Assembly: GCA_013397935.1 (NCBI GenBank)
Contig: VZRN01001099.1
Span: 238,225-302,224 of the forward strand
Length of the DNA: 64,000 nt
Direction of reading: 5' to 3'
From: Dasyornis broadbenti
Lineage: Eukaryota > Chordata > Aves > Passeriformes > Dasyornithidae
The notes beneath the pieces are model-generated. The model was not told the DNA's origin and searched no databases. It was given only the letters and a program-made list of their open reading frames with translations. The position numbers and the translations under genes were made by a program. How positions within the stretch are numbered: position 1 is the stretch's first letter; the number at the start of each line of letters is the position of its first letter. This document shows positions 63,076 to 64,000 of this stretch, in pieces.

Positions 63076-64000
63076 CAGAATATACAATGAGAAATTTTTC
63101 TTATAACAATGGAATAAAAATATCAGATTAAATCCCATTAAACTAACCAGATAAAACTACATCCTGAAATGATGAATCAAATAAATTGCAGATATTTTAT
63201 TTTACTGTAATGTGATGTAAGAAATATTTTCCCCTAGCGCACAAGATGATGTTACTTCCAGTAATACAAGCAAGATAAGAAGGTGAGTACTGATAAAGAA
63301 ATTAAACATCATCAGTGAAAATTAAGCTGACATGACAGTAAATGCAATAATAATGACTCAGTCACACTCAAGGCCTACAAAGAGAAATCATACAAGAGCA
63401 GAGCTTGGAGATAATTATATTCACCACTGAAATCAGATGCAGGGAAACTGTAAAATCAGAAGGCCCCAAGTTACTGTACTGATCCATATATACACATGAA
63501 TGCATTTTCTGTTTCCCTCTCGGCAGACAGATTCCACTGTAGTGGGGTAGTATCTGAACATCTTAATCGCATCACTAGATGGATGTCAAGCTTTCATCAA
63601 TAGGCACCACTGATAGGTGCATCGACCCTCCTCTAAAAGCAAACAATATTTGTGAAACAATATTAATAATAAAGGTCTTCATTTTTCAGCAGTTATTTAG
63701 CAAGATAAAAAGAGTTTTCTAGCCTGGACACATATTTCCAACCACAACCACATGATTGACTTTCTTATCATTAGATTTATAGTCTTTATATTAAGTGGGC
63801 TTTGAGTGAGCCAACCACTGATCTTTGACTTTTGAGATATAGGCTATTCATCTTCACTCACTACATAAACTCTCTGGTACCCTGTGCAGTAACTTGACAT
63901 CAACATATTAAAAGAAGGTTATCACAGCTGCCAGTTTGGAAGCACAACTGTGGCTCCATATTAAGCCACCCAATTTTTAAGGTAGCAACATAAAAGTATA
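63076..64000. other. Non-coding interval to window end
   Basis: AT-rich sequence without recognised gene or repeat. It may include an eroded remainder of the adjoining LTR in the first hundred bases, but I could not confirm it. Confidence 0.5.

Noticed and set aside
1..64000. tRNA genes, rRNA operon, CRISPR arrays, bacterial operons, microRNAs of well-known families
   Set aside because: None was recognised by eye on either strand; covariance-model searches would be needed to exclude diverged small RNAs.

Overview
The window looks like ordinary nuclear DNA from a bird. The evidence is two 5'-truncated CR1 LINE 3' ends (about 45.5 and 61.3 kb, both minus strand), long terminal repeats (LTRs) of endogenous-retrovirus type that resemble families I know from bird genomes, low interspersed-repeat density, AT-rich sequence with short microsatellites, and small CpG islands. 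There is no bacterial-style gene packing, no operon, no rRNA operon, no CRISPR array and no convincing tRNA. Almost every open frame is short and has the look of chance.

Layout. 1-5.8 kb: AT-rich, no clear gene; two good minus-strand splice-donor signals (about 2.98 and 3.92 kb). 5.84-6.32 kb: a strong CpG island broken by a 19-base assembly gap; a consensus minus-strand donor at 5.90 kb suggests that a minus-strand transcript starts here and runs off the left edge. 6.3-12 kb: non-coding, with a tetranucleotide repeat and two ancient MIR-like SINE pieces. 12-16.1 kb: two complete solo LTRs of one family in opposite orientation, each with its own 5-bp target-site duplication. 16-43 kb: no gene recognised. 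43-55 kb: several small minus-strand candidate exons; four or five of them join in compatible reading phase, so a multi-exon minus-strand gene is possible but unproven. I could not name its product. 45.5 kb: CR1 tail. 55.25 kb: a short stretch resembling the internal promoter end of 5S rRNA. 60.88-61.15 kb: a second small CpG island, a possible promoter for either strand. 61.3 kb: CR1 tail. 62.7-63.1 kb: part of a second LTR family with recognisable TATA, CRE-like and polyadenylation signals on the minus strand.

No gene product could be identified with confidence. I see no new biological system. The observations best supported by the sequence are the inverted pair of solo LTRs with intact target-site duplications, the CpG islands, and the CR1 and LTR remnants. 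The exon chain on the minus strand between 43 and 51 kb is the item most worth testing against transcript data. All exon calls rest on splice-site consensus plus open phase only and should be read as hypotheses.
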